Made by a program: the position numbers and the translations under genes. The notes under the pieces are model-generated. The model did not search any database, was not told the DNA's origin, and saw only the letters and a program-made list of their open reading frames with translations. From assembly GCF_014773275.1 (NCBI RefSeq), contig NZ_JACWMW010000003.1, positions 682,001 through 746,000 of the forward strand: DNA of 64,000 nt, written 5' to 3'. Positions 37,053-45,660 of the stretch are shown piece after piece. Within the stretch, counting starts at the first letter, position 1; each line of letters begins with the position of its first letter. The DNA is from Mucilaginibacter rigui (GTDB lineage: Bacteria; Bacteroidota; Bacteroidia; Sphingobacteriales; Sphingobacteriaceae).

Positions 37053-38153
37053 TTAATGTATCGCCCGCAATATCCTATTCCAGCGTACCTTATTCAACGT
37101 GCTTTGGGTGCTGTCAATACTCATCCAGGTTATCATCGCTTTACCTACAATATGGTCTTCTGGTACAAAGCCCCAGAAGCGCGAATCTTCCGAGTTATGT
37201 CGGTTATCGCCCATCATCCAGTAGTAGTTCATTTTAAAAGTATAGGTATCTGCTTTTTTACCGTTAATGATAACAGCAGCACCATCACTGGTAACCTTGT
37301 TATGTTCGTAAAATTCTATCGAGCGGCCGTATAAAGCCATGGTAGAGTCGTTCAACGGAATAGTAGTACCTCTTTTAGGGATCAGTAATGGGCCAAAGTT
37401 ATCTTCGTTCCATTTAAACTTCTCGTTATGCGGGAAGATCTGCGGGCTGTATTCGCCTTTTGGCTCAATAACTTCTTTTATCGATTTGATGTTTGAGTAA
37501 CCTTTAAACTCATTATAACTATCCGGTGGGATGATCATTTCATAAGTAGTTGGGTTGTACTGATAACGCAAGTCTATTTTTAGATTATGGATCATCTCTG
37601 AATTAAGATCTTTGCCATCGGTAGTAACAACGTATGAAGTTTGTCCTTTTGGCGCGTTTGCATAGTATGTACCATTTGCATAAACTTTGCCGTCTTTTAT
37701 CTCAATAATATCGCCGGGGGTGCCTACACAGCGTTTAATAAAGTGCGTGCGCATATCAACGGGGCGGTCAACAGTTTCAGCAGGATAGTTAAACACAACA
37801 GGGTCGCCTTTTTTTACTTCGCCTAAACCGGGCAGCCTGAAATAGGGCAGTTGTATGCCATCCCAATACGTTTTGATCTTGGCACCGGTAACGGTCGATT
37901 CCAGGAAGGGGATAGAAACAGGCGTCATGGGCATACGCGCGCCATAAGCCATTTTACTTACAAACAAGTAATCGCCGGTAAGCAGGCTGCCTTCCATTGA
38001 AGCGGAAGGGATAGCGTATGCCGAGAATAGTAAACCACGGATAATAGTTGATGCAATTACTGCAAATAAAATAGCATCTACCCATTCGCGCATAACGCTC
38101 TTTTTTGGTTTATTAGTGTCTTTTTTTCGGCGTGATAAAAACTTCCAATTCAT
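37053..38153 (-). CDS. lepB: Signal peptidase I
   Basis: Inner-membrane serine peptidase that removes signal peptides. One N-terminal membrane segment (about 26-46) leads to box B with nucleophile Ser52 in IPSASM; the general-base Lys140 lies in HFIKRCVGTPGD, followed by box E GDNRHNSEDSRFWGFVP. At 366 residues it is longer than most, because of a large insertion (about 170-300) between the Lys box and the GDN box, a pattern I associate with Bacteroidota enzymes. It is divergent from the sigma-54 efflux operon. Confidence 0.96.
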   Translation of the reverse strand: MNWKFLSRRKKDTNKPKKSVMREWVDAILFAVIASTIIRGLLFSAYAIPSASMEGSLLTGDYLFVSKMAYGARMPMTPVSIPFLESTVTGAKIKTYWDGIQLPYFRLPGLGEVKKGDPVVFNYPAETVDRPVDMRTHFIKRCVGTPGDIIEIKDGKVYANGTYYANAPKGQTSYVVTTDGKDLNSEMIHNLKIDLRYQYNPTTYEMIIPPDSYNEFKGYSNIKSIKEVIEPKGEYSPQIFPHNEKFKWNEDNFGPLLIPKRGTTIPLNDSTMALYGRSIEFYEHNKVTSDGAAVIINGKKADTYTFKMNYYWMMGDNRHNSEDSRFWGFVPEDHIVGKAMITWMSIDSTQSTLNKVRWNRILRAIH

Positions 38154-38284
38154 GGTAATTGTGGTTTATGTTTAACTGTACGTTGATATTAGACTGCCAC
38201 TGCGTCCATTTGTTACATTATATCCCTACTTCATTATTACACTTGTTTTTAACGGTAATCCTTCTTTGATCGCAATTGAAAAGC

Positions 38285-38304
38285 TTTGTCCGATATCGGA
38301 CAAA
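38285..38304. promoter_or_regulatory. Perfect 20-bp palindrome, candidate NtrC-type activator site
   Basis: TTTGTCCGATATCGGACAAA is an exact 20-base palindrome. Its centre lies about 60 bases upstream of the -24 element and about 85 bases before the expected start, a usual place for a sigma-54 activator. The only activator gene nearby is the NtrC-type regulator at 44287-45660 in the operon it precedes. The binding partner is inference. Confidence 0.7.
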
Positions 38305-38353
38305 TTTTAATCTATTAAATTTCGTAATAAACTGTATTTCAATATTTAAAATT

Positions 38354-38369
38354 TGGTATAGCTCTTGCA
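38354..38369 (+). promoter_or_regulatory. Sigma-54 (-24/-12) promoter of the efflux operon
   Basis: TGGTATAGCTCTTGCA carries GG at 38355-38356 and GC at 38367-38368 with the obligatory 10 bases between, matching TGGCAC-N5-TTGCA in the key positions. The start would fall near 38380, about 22 bases before the ATG at 38402. This also rules out the longer upstream TTG start for the adaptor gene. Confidence 0.75.
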
Positions 38370-38401
38370 AAACTCTTGTCAAATTTGATCACAATAACAC
38401 A

Positions 38402-39649
38402 ATGGACAAGGTAATTGAAGAAGAAGTAACGGCACGTAAAAAGAAAAGTGCCATCATTATAGCAACAGTAATAATTGTTGTGCTGGCAGGGGCTGTATTG
38501 TTACTGCGCTCATCATTAAAATCAACCATCAGTAAAACCAGTATCACTACAGCTGTTGTTGAAAAAGGCAGTGTTGAAAATACGTTAAATGCTACCGGCG
38601 AGGTTTTGCCCGAGTTTGAGGAGATCCTGACCAGCCCAATTAATGCATCAATAAAAAAAGTGCTGATGGATGCAGGCAATAAGGTAAAAGAAGGCCAATC
38701 TATACTTACGCTTGATAAATCGGCCACGCAAACAGAGTTCGAAAGGCTGAACTTTCAGCTACAAAGTAAACGTAACGAGATCAGCAAGCTAAAGCTCGAC
38801 CTGAGTAAAAGCTTTTTCGATATCCGCTCCAATAACGACATCAAACAACTACGCATCAGCAACCTGGCCGATGCCGTTGAAAACGCAAAGCGCCTTTTTA
38901 AAGCCGGCGGCGGTACCCGCGAAGGTATTGAGCAGGCCGAACTGAACCTGAAAGTTGCACAACTGGAAAAGAAACAACTGGAGAACGAGATAAAAAGCAA
39001 GCAGCAAACCATGCAGATTGAAATTAAGGAAGCCGAGATAGCCCTTGCTATACAGCAGAATGACCTGCATGAATTACAACGTAAACTAAATCTTGCCAAC
39101 ATCATCGCTACACGCGGTGGGGTGGTTACCTGGATAAACAAAAACATAGGTGCTACAGTGCGCGAGGGCGAATCACTCGCACGCATTGCTGATCTGGGAA
39201 GCTTTAAGGTGAACGGCAGCATATCAGACAACTATATGGATCAGTTGCGTAATGGCATGCCGGTTATTATCCGCATTAACGAACAACAGATGAAGGGCCA
39301 TGTGGCCAACGTATATCCATCTGTACAGAACAGTATTGTAACGTTTGATGTGCAACTGGACGAGCGCAACAACAAACTACTGCGCCCAAACATGAAAGTG
39401 GATGTGTTTTTAGTGACAGATCTGCATAATAAAGTAATGCGAGTAGCTAACGGCCCGGCGTTTAAAGGTGCCGATGTGCAGGAAGTATTTGTAATAAACG
39501 GCGGCAAAGCCGAAAAAAGAAAGGTACACATCGGCCTTACCAATTTTGATTTTGTAGAGATAAAAGACGGCATAAAACCCGGCGATGCGGTGATAACATC
39601 AGATATGAGCGAGTTTAAAAATTTAACCGAACTCACTATTAAAAACTAA
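38402..39649 (+). CDS. Periplasmic adaptor protein of an ABC efflux system (HlyD/MacA-like)
   Basis: Membrane fusion protein of 415 residues linking the inner-membrane ABC permeases to the outer-membrane channel. One N-terminal anchor (about 17-37) is followed by the barrel-sandwich half-motifs (ENTLNATGEVLPE and later IIATRGGVVTWINKNIGATVREGESLARI), a long coiled-coil hairpin (about 115-225, rich in Leu, Lys and Glu) and the beta-barrel domain. The frame extends upstream to a TTG at 38276, but that start would lie inside the promoter region, so I take the ATG at 38402. First gene of a seven-gene operon; the stop is 4 bases before tolC-like. Confidence 0.93.
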   Translation: MDKVIEEEVTARKKKSAIIIATVIIVVLAGAVLLLRSSLKSTISKTSITTAVVEKGSVENTLNATGEVLPEFEEILTSPINASIKKVLMDAGNKVKEGQSILTLDKSATQTEFERLNFQLQSKRNEISKLKLDLSKSFFDIRSNNDIKQLRISNLADAVENAKRLFKAGGGTREGIEQAELNLKVAQLEKKQLENEIKSKQQTMQIEIKEAEIALAIQQNDLHELQRKLNLANIIATRGGVVTWINKNIGATVREGESLARIADLGSFKVNGSISDNYMDQLRNGMPVIIRINEQQMKGHVANVYPSVQNSIVTFDVQLDERNNKLLRPNMKVDVFLVTDLHNKVMRVANGPAFKGADVQEVFVINGGKAEKRKVHIGLTNFDFVEIKDGIKPGDAVITSDMSEFKNLTELTIKN

Positions 39650-39653
39650 CGTA

Positions 39654-41111
39654 ATGAAATACCTATACCTTACCATATTACTATCCATTAGCACCACTGC
39701 TTTTTGCCGCAGTGGTGCTGATACCCTGCGGCTTAGTTTGCAGGAGGTAGTGGAGATGGCCAAAAAGAACTCTATAGCTGCCAAACAAGCCACTACCGTG
39801 CGCGAAACCAAATACTGGCAATGGCGCACATTTAAATCAAACTATCAGCCGCAGCTATCATTAACAGGTATTTTGCCGGGTTACAGCAAAACTTACACAC
39901 AGGTATTACAGCCAAACGGTACCATATTATTTCAGCCGATACATAATGATAACTCATCCTTACAACTGGATTTTAGCCAGGGTATCACCGCAACTGGTGG
40001 TACTATTTACGGCACCACACAAATGCAGCGTTTTTATGATTTCGACAGGGATAATGTGCTTTACAATGGCGTGCCTTATGCTATAGGGTACAGTCAGCCG
40101 CTGTTCCAGTTTAATGCCTTGCGATGGGATAAAAAGATAGAACCGTTAAAGTTTAACGAAAGCAAACAGGCGTATATCGAATCGCAGGAGCAGATAGCTT
40201 ATACGGTAAGCGGGTACTTTTTCGATCTGCTATTGGCGCAGGTGAACCTGCAGATAGCCGAAACCAATTATACCAACACCCAAAAGATCTTAAAAATAGC
40301 CAGGCTAAAGTTCGACCTGGGTAAGGTATCAAAGAATGAAATATTACAGCTGCAACTGGAGCAACTGAACGCCCAAAAGGCCGTAGGCACCGCCAAGCGT
40401 GATATGGAGATAGCCACGCTAACCCTGCGCAGCTACACTGGTATGGAAAGTGACGATAAAATAGCCTTAATGCTTCCCGGCTCATCTATTAACATGAGTG
40501 TATCTGCCGATAAAGTACTGGCCGAAGCGTTCGATAACCGGTCGGACGCGATAGGTTTTATACGCCGTATTGCTGAGGCAAAAAGGGATGTGGCCAAGGC
40601 AAAGGGGCAAAGCGGCCTGGTAGCAACACTAACCGCAAACCTGGGTTTTTCTAACAGCTCTCCTAAAATTTTGGATGTTTATAAATCACCGCAAAACCAG
40701 CAGTTGCTGCAATTGCAATTTTCTATCCCGGTGTTGGATTGGGGCCGCTCCAAATCGCGTGTAAAAACGGCGCTGGCCAATGAGCAGTTTACCGAGTATG
40801 CGGTTGAGCAGGATAAGCAAACTTTTAAGCAACAGATAGTAACACAGGTAACGCTGTTTAATATGATGAAAGACCAATTGGTATTTACCGCGGAGGCCGA
40901 TAGCATAGCGTCGGAAAAATACCAGATAGCCCGCGAACGCTATGTGTTAGGCGACCTTAGTATCACCGACCTGAGTATCGCTTTTGAAGAGAACGACCGC
41001 GCCAAGCGCGATTATGTAGCAGCCCTACGCGATTTCTGGGGTGCTTACTATCAGCTGCGCTACCTATCGCTTTACGACTTTGAGAAAAATCAAAAAATAA
41101 CTTATAAATAA
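39654..41111 (+). CDS. TolC-family outer membrane efflux channel
   Basis: Full-length (485 residues) outer-membrane channel with a signal peptide ending near TTAFC-R (about residue 18) and two OEP repeats of long helical hairpins (for example LARLKFDLGKVSKNEILQLQLEQLNAQ and IARERYVLGDLSITDLSIAFEENDRAKRDYVAAL). The GKVS/GDLS turns occur once per repeat, as expected for a complete TolC. It forms the exit duct for the adaptor and ABC transporter of the same operon. The Cys near the cleavage site might make it a lipoprotein, as in some OprM-like channels, but the lipobox is poor. Contrast with the half-length relative at 15217-15900. Confidence 0.93.
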   Translation: MKYLYLTILLSISTTAFCRSGADTLRLSLQEVVEMAKKNSIAAKQATTVRETKYWQWRTFKSNYQPQLSLTGILPGYSKTYTQVLQPNGTILFQPIHNDNSSLQLDFSQGITATGGTIYGTTQMQRFYDFDRDNVLYNGVPYAIGYSQPLFQFNALRWDKKIEPLKFNESKQAYIESQEQIAYTVSGYFFDLLLAQVNLQIAETNYTNTQKILKIARLKFDLGKVSKNEILQLQLEQLNAQKAVGTAKRDMEIATLTLRSYTGMESDDKIALMLPGSSINMSVSADKVLAEAFDNRSDAIGFIRRIAEAKRDVAKAKGQSGLVATLTANLGFSNSSPKILDVYKSPQNQQLLQLQFSIPVLDWGRSKSRVKTALANEQFTEYAVEQDKQTFKQQIVTQVTLFNMMKDQLVFTAEADSIASEKYQIARERYVLGDLSITDLSIAFEENDRAKRDYVAALRDFWGAYYQLRYLSLYDFEKNQKITYK

Positions 41112-41129
41112 AAATTCTAAATTAATCAC

Positions 41130-41795
41130 ATGATAAAATTACAAAACATTCAAAAAGTATATCGCACAGATACTATTGAAACACTTGCACTTAATGGCAT
41201 AAACCTTGACGTGGCCAAGGGCGAATTTTTATCTATAATGGGCCCTTCGGGCTGCGGTAAAAGTACACTGCTAAACATTATGGGCCTCCTTGATGAACCT
41301 TCTAAAGGAAGCATCAGCATAGCCGAACAAACTACCGGGCGCTTTAACGATAAACAACTGGCTAAATTCCGTAATCAAAAGCTGGGCTTTATATTCCAGA
41401 GCTATCACCTGATAGGCGACCTACAAGTGATAGACAACGTAGAACTGCCTTTATTATACCGCGATACAAACGCTAAAGAGCGCAGGCGCTTGGCTACCGA
41501 AGCGCTCGAAAAGGTAGGTTTGAGCAACCGCTTAAAGCATTTCCCGAAACAATTATCAGGAGGGCAACGCCAGCGTGTGGCCATAGCACGTGCCATTGTA
41601 GGTAACCCTGAAATTATACTGGCCGATGAGCCAACCGGTAACCTGGATAGCGCAATGGGAAACGAGATAATGGACATATTGCTTCAGCTTAACCGAAACG
41701 ACGGAACCACCATTGTAATGGTTACGCACGATGAAAACATGGCGCAAAAAACCCACCGCCTGGTAAGGTTATTTGACGGATCGCAGGTTCAGTAA
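41130..41795 (+). CDS. ABC transporter ATPase (MacB/LolD type)
   Basis: Cytoplasmic ATPase of 221 residues that powers the two permeases downstream. Walker A is GPSGCGKST, the Q-loop lies in [16 protein letters not shown], the signature is [14 protein letters not shown], Walker B is [12 protein letters not shown] and the switch His is in [10 protein letters not shown]. It is closest to the LolD/MacB/FtsE group that drives mechanotransmission rather than classic substrate translocation. The gene is stand-alone, whereas MacB fuses ATPase and permease in one chain. Confidence 0.95.
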   Translation: MIKLQNIQKVYRTDTIETLALNGINLDVAKGEFLSIMGPSGCGKSTLLNIMGLLDEPSKGSISIAEQTTGRFNDKQLAKFRNQKLGFIFQSYHLIGDLQVIDNVELPLLYRDTNAKERRRLATEALEKVGLSNRLKHFPKQLSGGQRQRVAIARAIVGNPEIILADEPTGNLDSAMGNEIMDILLQLNRNDGTTIVMVTHDENMAQKTHRLVRLFDGSQVQ

Positions 41796-41821
41796 TTCAT
41801 CAGCCTAAATAGAAAAAGATC

Positions 41822-43060
41822 ATGTTAAAAAATTACTTCAAAATAGCCATAGCAGTGCTTAAGCGCAGAAAGTTCTTCACTTTCATTAGTTTATTCGGCA
41901 TTAGTTTTACCCTTACCGTATTAATGTTACTCACCGCTTTTATTGACAGGGTTGGCAATTCAAACTATCCCGATAAAAAACGCGACCGATCATTATACAT
42001 CCTTAATATGGAAATGACCGGTTCAAAAAATGGCGCTATGAGCAAAGGGCCGCACTCTTTTTATTTTCTAGATCATTATGCTAAAAGCTTAAAAACGCCT
42101 GTTAAGGTAGCCATATCGTCAATGTTCGATTTTTCGAGCGCATATGTGAACAATAAAAAAGTGGCTATCAGCATGAAATTTACTAATGCCGATTACTGGG
42201 ATGTTTTAGATTATGACTTTTTGGAAGGCAAACCTTTTGGTAAACAGCAAATAGAGAACGCCGAAAGAGTTGCCGTAATCTCCGAGGATACCAAAAATGC
42301 ATACTTCGGCGATGCGCCATCTGTGGTGGGTAAATATATAGAGGTTGATAATATAAAATATAGGGTTAGCGGTGTGGTAAAAAACGTGCCTATTACACAA
42401 TTAACTATGTATGGAGATATGTACCTGCCATACACCGTATCAAAAAATAATTACACAAAAGACAAAGGTCTTAACGGGAATTTCTCGGGCATACTGCTTG
42501 CAAAATCTGCCGATGACCTGCCGAAAATGCAAAAGGAATATTCGGACATGGTATCGCGCATAAAAATCCCTGATAAGGAATTTGACCACCTTTATAGCTT
42601 TGCTGATACATACTTTACAAGTTTAATAAGGATAATTCTTGGAAATGGCCCTGAATCTGGTATCTCAAAAATGATCATTGGCCTTAGCATATTTGTTTTC
42701 CTGTTTATGCTGTTGCCAACAATTAACCTGGTTAATATAAACATTACCCGCATTATGGAGCGCTCATCAGAGATAGGTGTACGCAAGGCCTTTGGCGCAT
42801 CGTCGCAAACATTGGTTTACCAGTTTATTGTCGAGAACATTATTTTAACCCTGTTAGGAGGGTTAATAGGTGTGGTGCTTTCTGTAGTAGTTATGCAGAT
42901 AATTAATAGCTCGGGGCTTATAGCCAACCTTAACCTCAGCCTTAATTATATGGTGCTTTTTTGCAGCTTGCTGGCTTGTTTGGTATTTGGGTTATTATCC
43001 GGCGTATATCCGGCCTGGCGTATGTCGCGGTTAAACGTAGTTAACGCCTTAAAGGCATAA
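41822..43060 (+). CDS. FtsX/MacB-type ABC permease, subunit 1
   Basis: Inner-membrane permease of 412 residues in MacB layout: membrane helix 1 (about 17-40), a long periplasmic domain (about 45-285) and three C-terminal helices. The C-terminal FtsX block shows MERSSEIGVRKAFGASSQTLVYQFIVENIILT and ends GLLSGVYPAWRMSRLNVVNALKA, with the usual coupling segments. The periplasmic part would contact the adaptor. With the next gene it probably makes a heterodimer. Spacing to the ATPase is 26 bases and to the second permease 29 bases. Confidence 0.92.
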   Translation: MLKNYFKIAIAVLKRRKFFTFISLFGISFTLTVLMLLTAFIDRVGNSNYPDKKRDRSLYILNMEMTGSKNGAMSKGPHSFYFLDHYAKSLKTPVKVAISSMFDFSSAYVNNKKVAISMKFTNADYWDVLDYDFLEGKPFGKQQIENAERVAVISEDTKNAYFGDAPSVVGKYIEVDNIKYRVSGVVKNVPITQLTMYGDMYLPYTVSKNNYTKDKGLNGNFSGILLAKSADDLPKMQKEYSDMVSRIKIPDKEFDHLYSFADTYFTSLIRIILGNGPESGISKMIIGLSIFVFLFMLLPTINLVNINITRIMERSSEIGVRKAFGASSQTLVYQFIVENIILTLLGGLIGVVLSVVVMQIINSSGLIANLNLSLNYMVLFCSLLACLVFGLLSGVYPAWRMSRLNVVNALKA

Positions 43061-43089
43061 TACATTCATTAACATTTAAATAAAATATT

Positions 43090-44268
43090 ATGATTAAGCA
43101 TTTGTTTAAGCTGATCTGGAATAAAAAGAAGCAAAATTTTTTACTCATTACGGAGATATTAGTATCCTTCATGGTAATATTTGCGGTGTTTATTTTGGTA
43201 GTAAATTACTATCAGCATTATAAACAGCCCATGGGATTTGAGTATGACCATGTATGGGTTGTCAATTACCAAAGCGACGTTAAAATCAAAGATAAAGATT
43301 CGTTAGATGTATACTATAAAACCATATTGAGCAATATTAAGGCCATGCCGCAGGTGCAGGAAGTAAGTTTTGCCAGCTCAAACGTACCGTTCTCGGCCAA
43401 TACGCACATGAACAATGTAGATTATAAAAAAGTGCATGTTAACCGTGTTAATTATTACACCGCAGGTGATGCTTATGATAAGGTGTTAAATATGAAGGTA
43501 ACAGAAGGCCGCTGGTTTGGCAAGCAAGACGATGCCGCGACAGTTAAACCGGTAATTATAAACCGCACTTTAAGGCAGCAGTTGTTTGGCAATGGCAAGG
43601 CCCTTGGCGAAAAAGTGGGCGGCAATGACAGTAAAAGGATTATTGTAGGTGTAGTAGAAGATGTAAAAGCTAAAGGTGATTACCAGGAGGCCGGGCTTGC
43701 CATGTATGAGCGCATAGATACATCATCAAACGATGGCAGGGGCAGGATATTGGTAAAAGTTAATGCTAATGCCGATGCTGCTTTTGAAAGCCGCCTGTAT
43801 AAACTAATGGCCAGTAATTCTAATAATTCAGGTATTGAGATAGAACACCTTACAGATAAGCGTAAAACCATCAATAACACTACGCTTATACCCATGATAA
43901 TTTTACTTGTTGTAGCCTGTTTCCTGATCATTAATGTGGCTTTAGGTTTATTTGGGGTGCTTTGGTACAATATAAATAAACGCAAAGGCGAAATAGGTTT
44001 ACGCCGGGCAATTGGTGCCAGCGGCGATTCTGTGTCATGGCAACTGGTAACAGAATCTATGATACTGGCTACGCTGGCGCTTTTTATCGGGATATTTTTT
44101 GCGGTGCAGTTTCCGTTGCTGAATGTATTTGACTTGCCCGCAAGTGTTTATCTAACGGCAATACTTTTATCGGTTATGTTTATTTACCTGCTGGTGTTAA
44201 TATGCTCATTATATCCCGGCAAACAGGCTTCAGCAATTTTACCGGCAATTGCTTTACATGAAGAATAA
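43090..44268 (+). CDS. FtsX/MacB-type ABC permease, subunit 2
   Basis: Second MacB-type permease (392 residues), distinct from its neighbour. One N-terminal helix (about 18-40) precedes a periplasmic domain (about 45-270), then three membrane helices with the FtsX pattern NKRKGEIGLRRAIGASGDSVSWQLVTESMIL and a shorter end, YPGKQASAILPAIALHEE. It lacks the WRMSRLNVVNALKA ending of subunit 1, supporting a heterodimer of unlike halves rather than a simple duplication. The regulator gene starts 18 bases later. Confidence 0.9.
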   Translation: MIKHLFKLIWNKKKQNFLLITEILVSFMVIFAVFILVVNYYQHYKQPMGFEYDHVWVVNYQSDVKIKDKDSLDVYYKTILSNIKAMPQVQEVSFASSNVPFSANTHMNNVDYKKVHVNRVNYYTAGDAYDKVLNMKVTEGRWFGKQDDAATVKPVIINRTLRQQLFGNGKALGEKVGGNDSKRIIVGVVEDVKAKGDYQEAGLAMYERIDTSSNDGRGRILVKVNANADAAFESRLYKLMASNSNNSGIEIEHLTDKRKTINNTTLIPMIILLVVACFLIINVALGLFGVLWYNINKRKGEIGLRRAIGASGDSVSWQLVTESMILATLALFIGIFFAVQFPLLNVFDLPASVYLTAILLSVMFIYLLVLICSLYPGKQASAILPAIALHEE

Positions 44269-44286
44269 TACTTTAATTTTGACTGT

Positions 44287-45660
44287 ATGATATTGGTTAT
44301 TGACGATGATATTGCTGTGCGCACCTCGCTGCTTTTACTGCTGAAAAGCCAAAAGTACGAGGTAGCAGGTGCCGAAACACCTGCCGAAGCTTTAAAGATC
44401 ATCAAAGGCAACGCACCACAGCTTATTATTCTCGATCTTAATTTTTCTATCAGTACTTCGGGCGAAGAAGGCATGGTTTTGCTTGCGCAGATTAAGAAGC
44501 TGGAGCCTAACATCCCCGTGATACTGATAACCGGCTGGGGCAGCATTAACCTGGCCGTACAGGGCATGAAAATGGGTGCCAATGATTTTATTAACAAACC
44601 ATGGGATAACGGGCACCTGCTACAATCTATAAAAACACTGATAGATTTGCAGGGGCAAAAGGAAGTAAGCCTTACCCGTAAGCAGCTCGATAAAGAGTAT
44701 AACTTTCAGCACATTATTGGCGAAGACCCGCTAATGCTGCAAATATTGGAAACCATCGGCCGTGTTGCCGGCACAGATGCCTCTATCCTCATAATGGGGG
44801 AAAGCGGCACAGGGAAGGAACTGATAGCCGAGGCTGTGCACCAAAATAGCCTGCGCGCCAATAAACCTTTTATAAAAGTGAATTTGGGCGGTATTTCCAC
44901 CTCATTGTTTGATAGTGAGATGTTTGGCCATATTCGCGGGGCGTTTACTGATGCGCGTTTTGACAGAGCCGGGCGCTTTGAACTGGCAAACAAGGGCACT
45001 ATATTTTTAGATGAAATAGGCGACCTTGATGCCGGCAGCCAGGTAAAACTGTTACGGGTATTGCAAGACAGGACCTACGAGGTATTAGGTAGTAGCCGCA
45101 CCAAAACAGTTGATGTACGCGTGGTTTGTGCTACCAACAAAAACCTTAATCAAATGGTGAACAGCAATACTTTTCGCGAGGATCTGTTATACCGCATTAA
45201 CCTGATAACCATTACCCTGCCATCCCTTCGCGATAGGCCGGGCGATATACCACTGCTGGTAAACTTTTTTATCAATAACCTTAAGCAGATCTACAATCGG
45301 CCGCAACTTACGGTGTCAAAAACTGCTATGAAGTGGCTGCAGCAACTGCCGCTACCGGGTAACATCCGGCAGTTAAAAAACCTGGTGGAGCGCTCTATAT
45401 TGGTTAGCAAAGGCAACGAACTGGATATTGATGATTTTAAATCGCAGTTAGAGCAATCGCCCATAAAACAAGGGAACGCCAAAGTGCCGGCTGTCGGCAG
45501 TATCACGCTCGAAGAAATGGAGATTGAGATGATAAAAAAAACGATGCTTTATCATAAAAATAAGGTAGCCAAAGCGGCAACGGCACTGGGGCTTACCCGC
45601 AGCGCCCTGTACCGGCGATTAGATAAGTTTGAGATACCCTACGATGAAGCTGAGGACTAA
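44287..45660 (+). CDS. Sigma-54-dependent response regulator (NtrC type)
   Basis: A 457-residue activator. The receiver domain (1-115) has VIDDD, phospho-acceptor Asp50 (LIILDLNFS) and Lys104. The AAA+ domain (about 140-375) has Walker A GESGTGKE (171-178), the sigma-54 contact loop GAFTDA (218-223, Asp instead of the usual Gly) and Walker B LDEIGDL (241-247). The C-terminal Fis-type helix-turn-helix holds LGLTRSALYRRLDKFEI. It should open sigma-54 promoters once phosphorylated. The only -24/-12 promoter I found, with a perfect palindrome, precedes its own operon, so positive autoregulation is likely. The gene overlaps the kinase gene by 17 bases. Confidence 0.95.
   Translation: MILVIDDDIAVRTSLLLLLKSQKYEVAGAETPAEALKIIKGNAPQLIILDLNFSISTSGEEGMVLLAQIKKLEPNIPVILITGWGSINLAVQGMKMGANDFINKPWDNGHLLQSIKTLIDLQGQKEVSLTRKQLDKEYNFQHIIGEDPLMLQILETIGRVAGTDASILIMGESGTGKELIAEAVHQNSLRANKPFIKVNLGGISTSLFDSEMFGHIRGAFTDARFDRAGRFELANKGTIFLDEIGDLDAGSQVKLLRVLQDRTYEVLGSSRTKTVDVRVVCATNKNLNQMVNSNTFREDLLYRINLITITLPSLRDRPGDIPLLVNFFINNLKQIYNRPQLTVSKTAMKWLQQLPLPGNIRQLKNLVERSILVSKGNELDIDDFKSQLEQSPIKQGNAKVPAVGSITLEEMEIEMIKKTMLYHKNKVAKAATALGLTRSALYRRLDKFEIPYDEAED

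Noticed and set aside
38276..38401. Longer N-terminus of the efflux adaptor starting at TTG 38276
   Set aside because: It would be coded across the sigma-54 promoter and palindrome; the ATG at 38402 starts a standard adaptor with its anchor helix.
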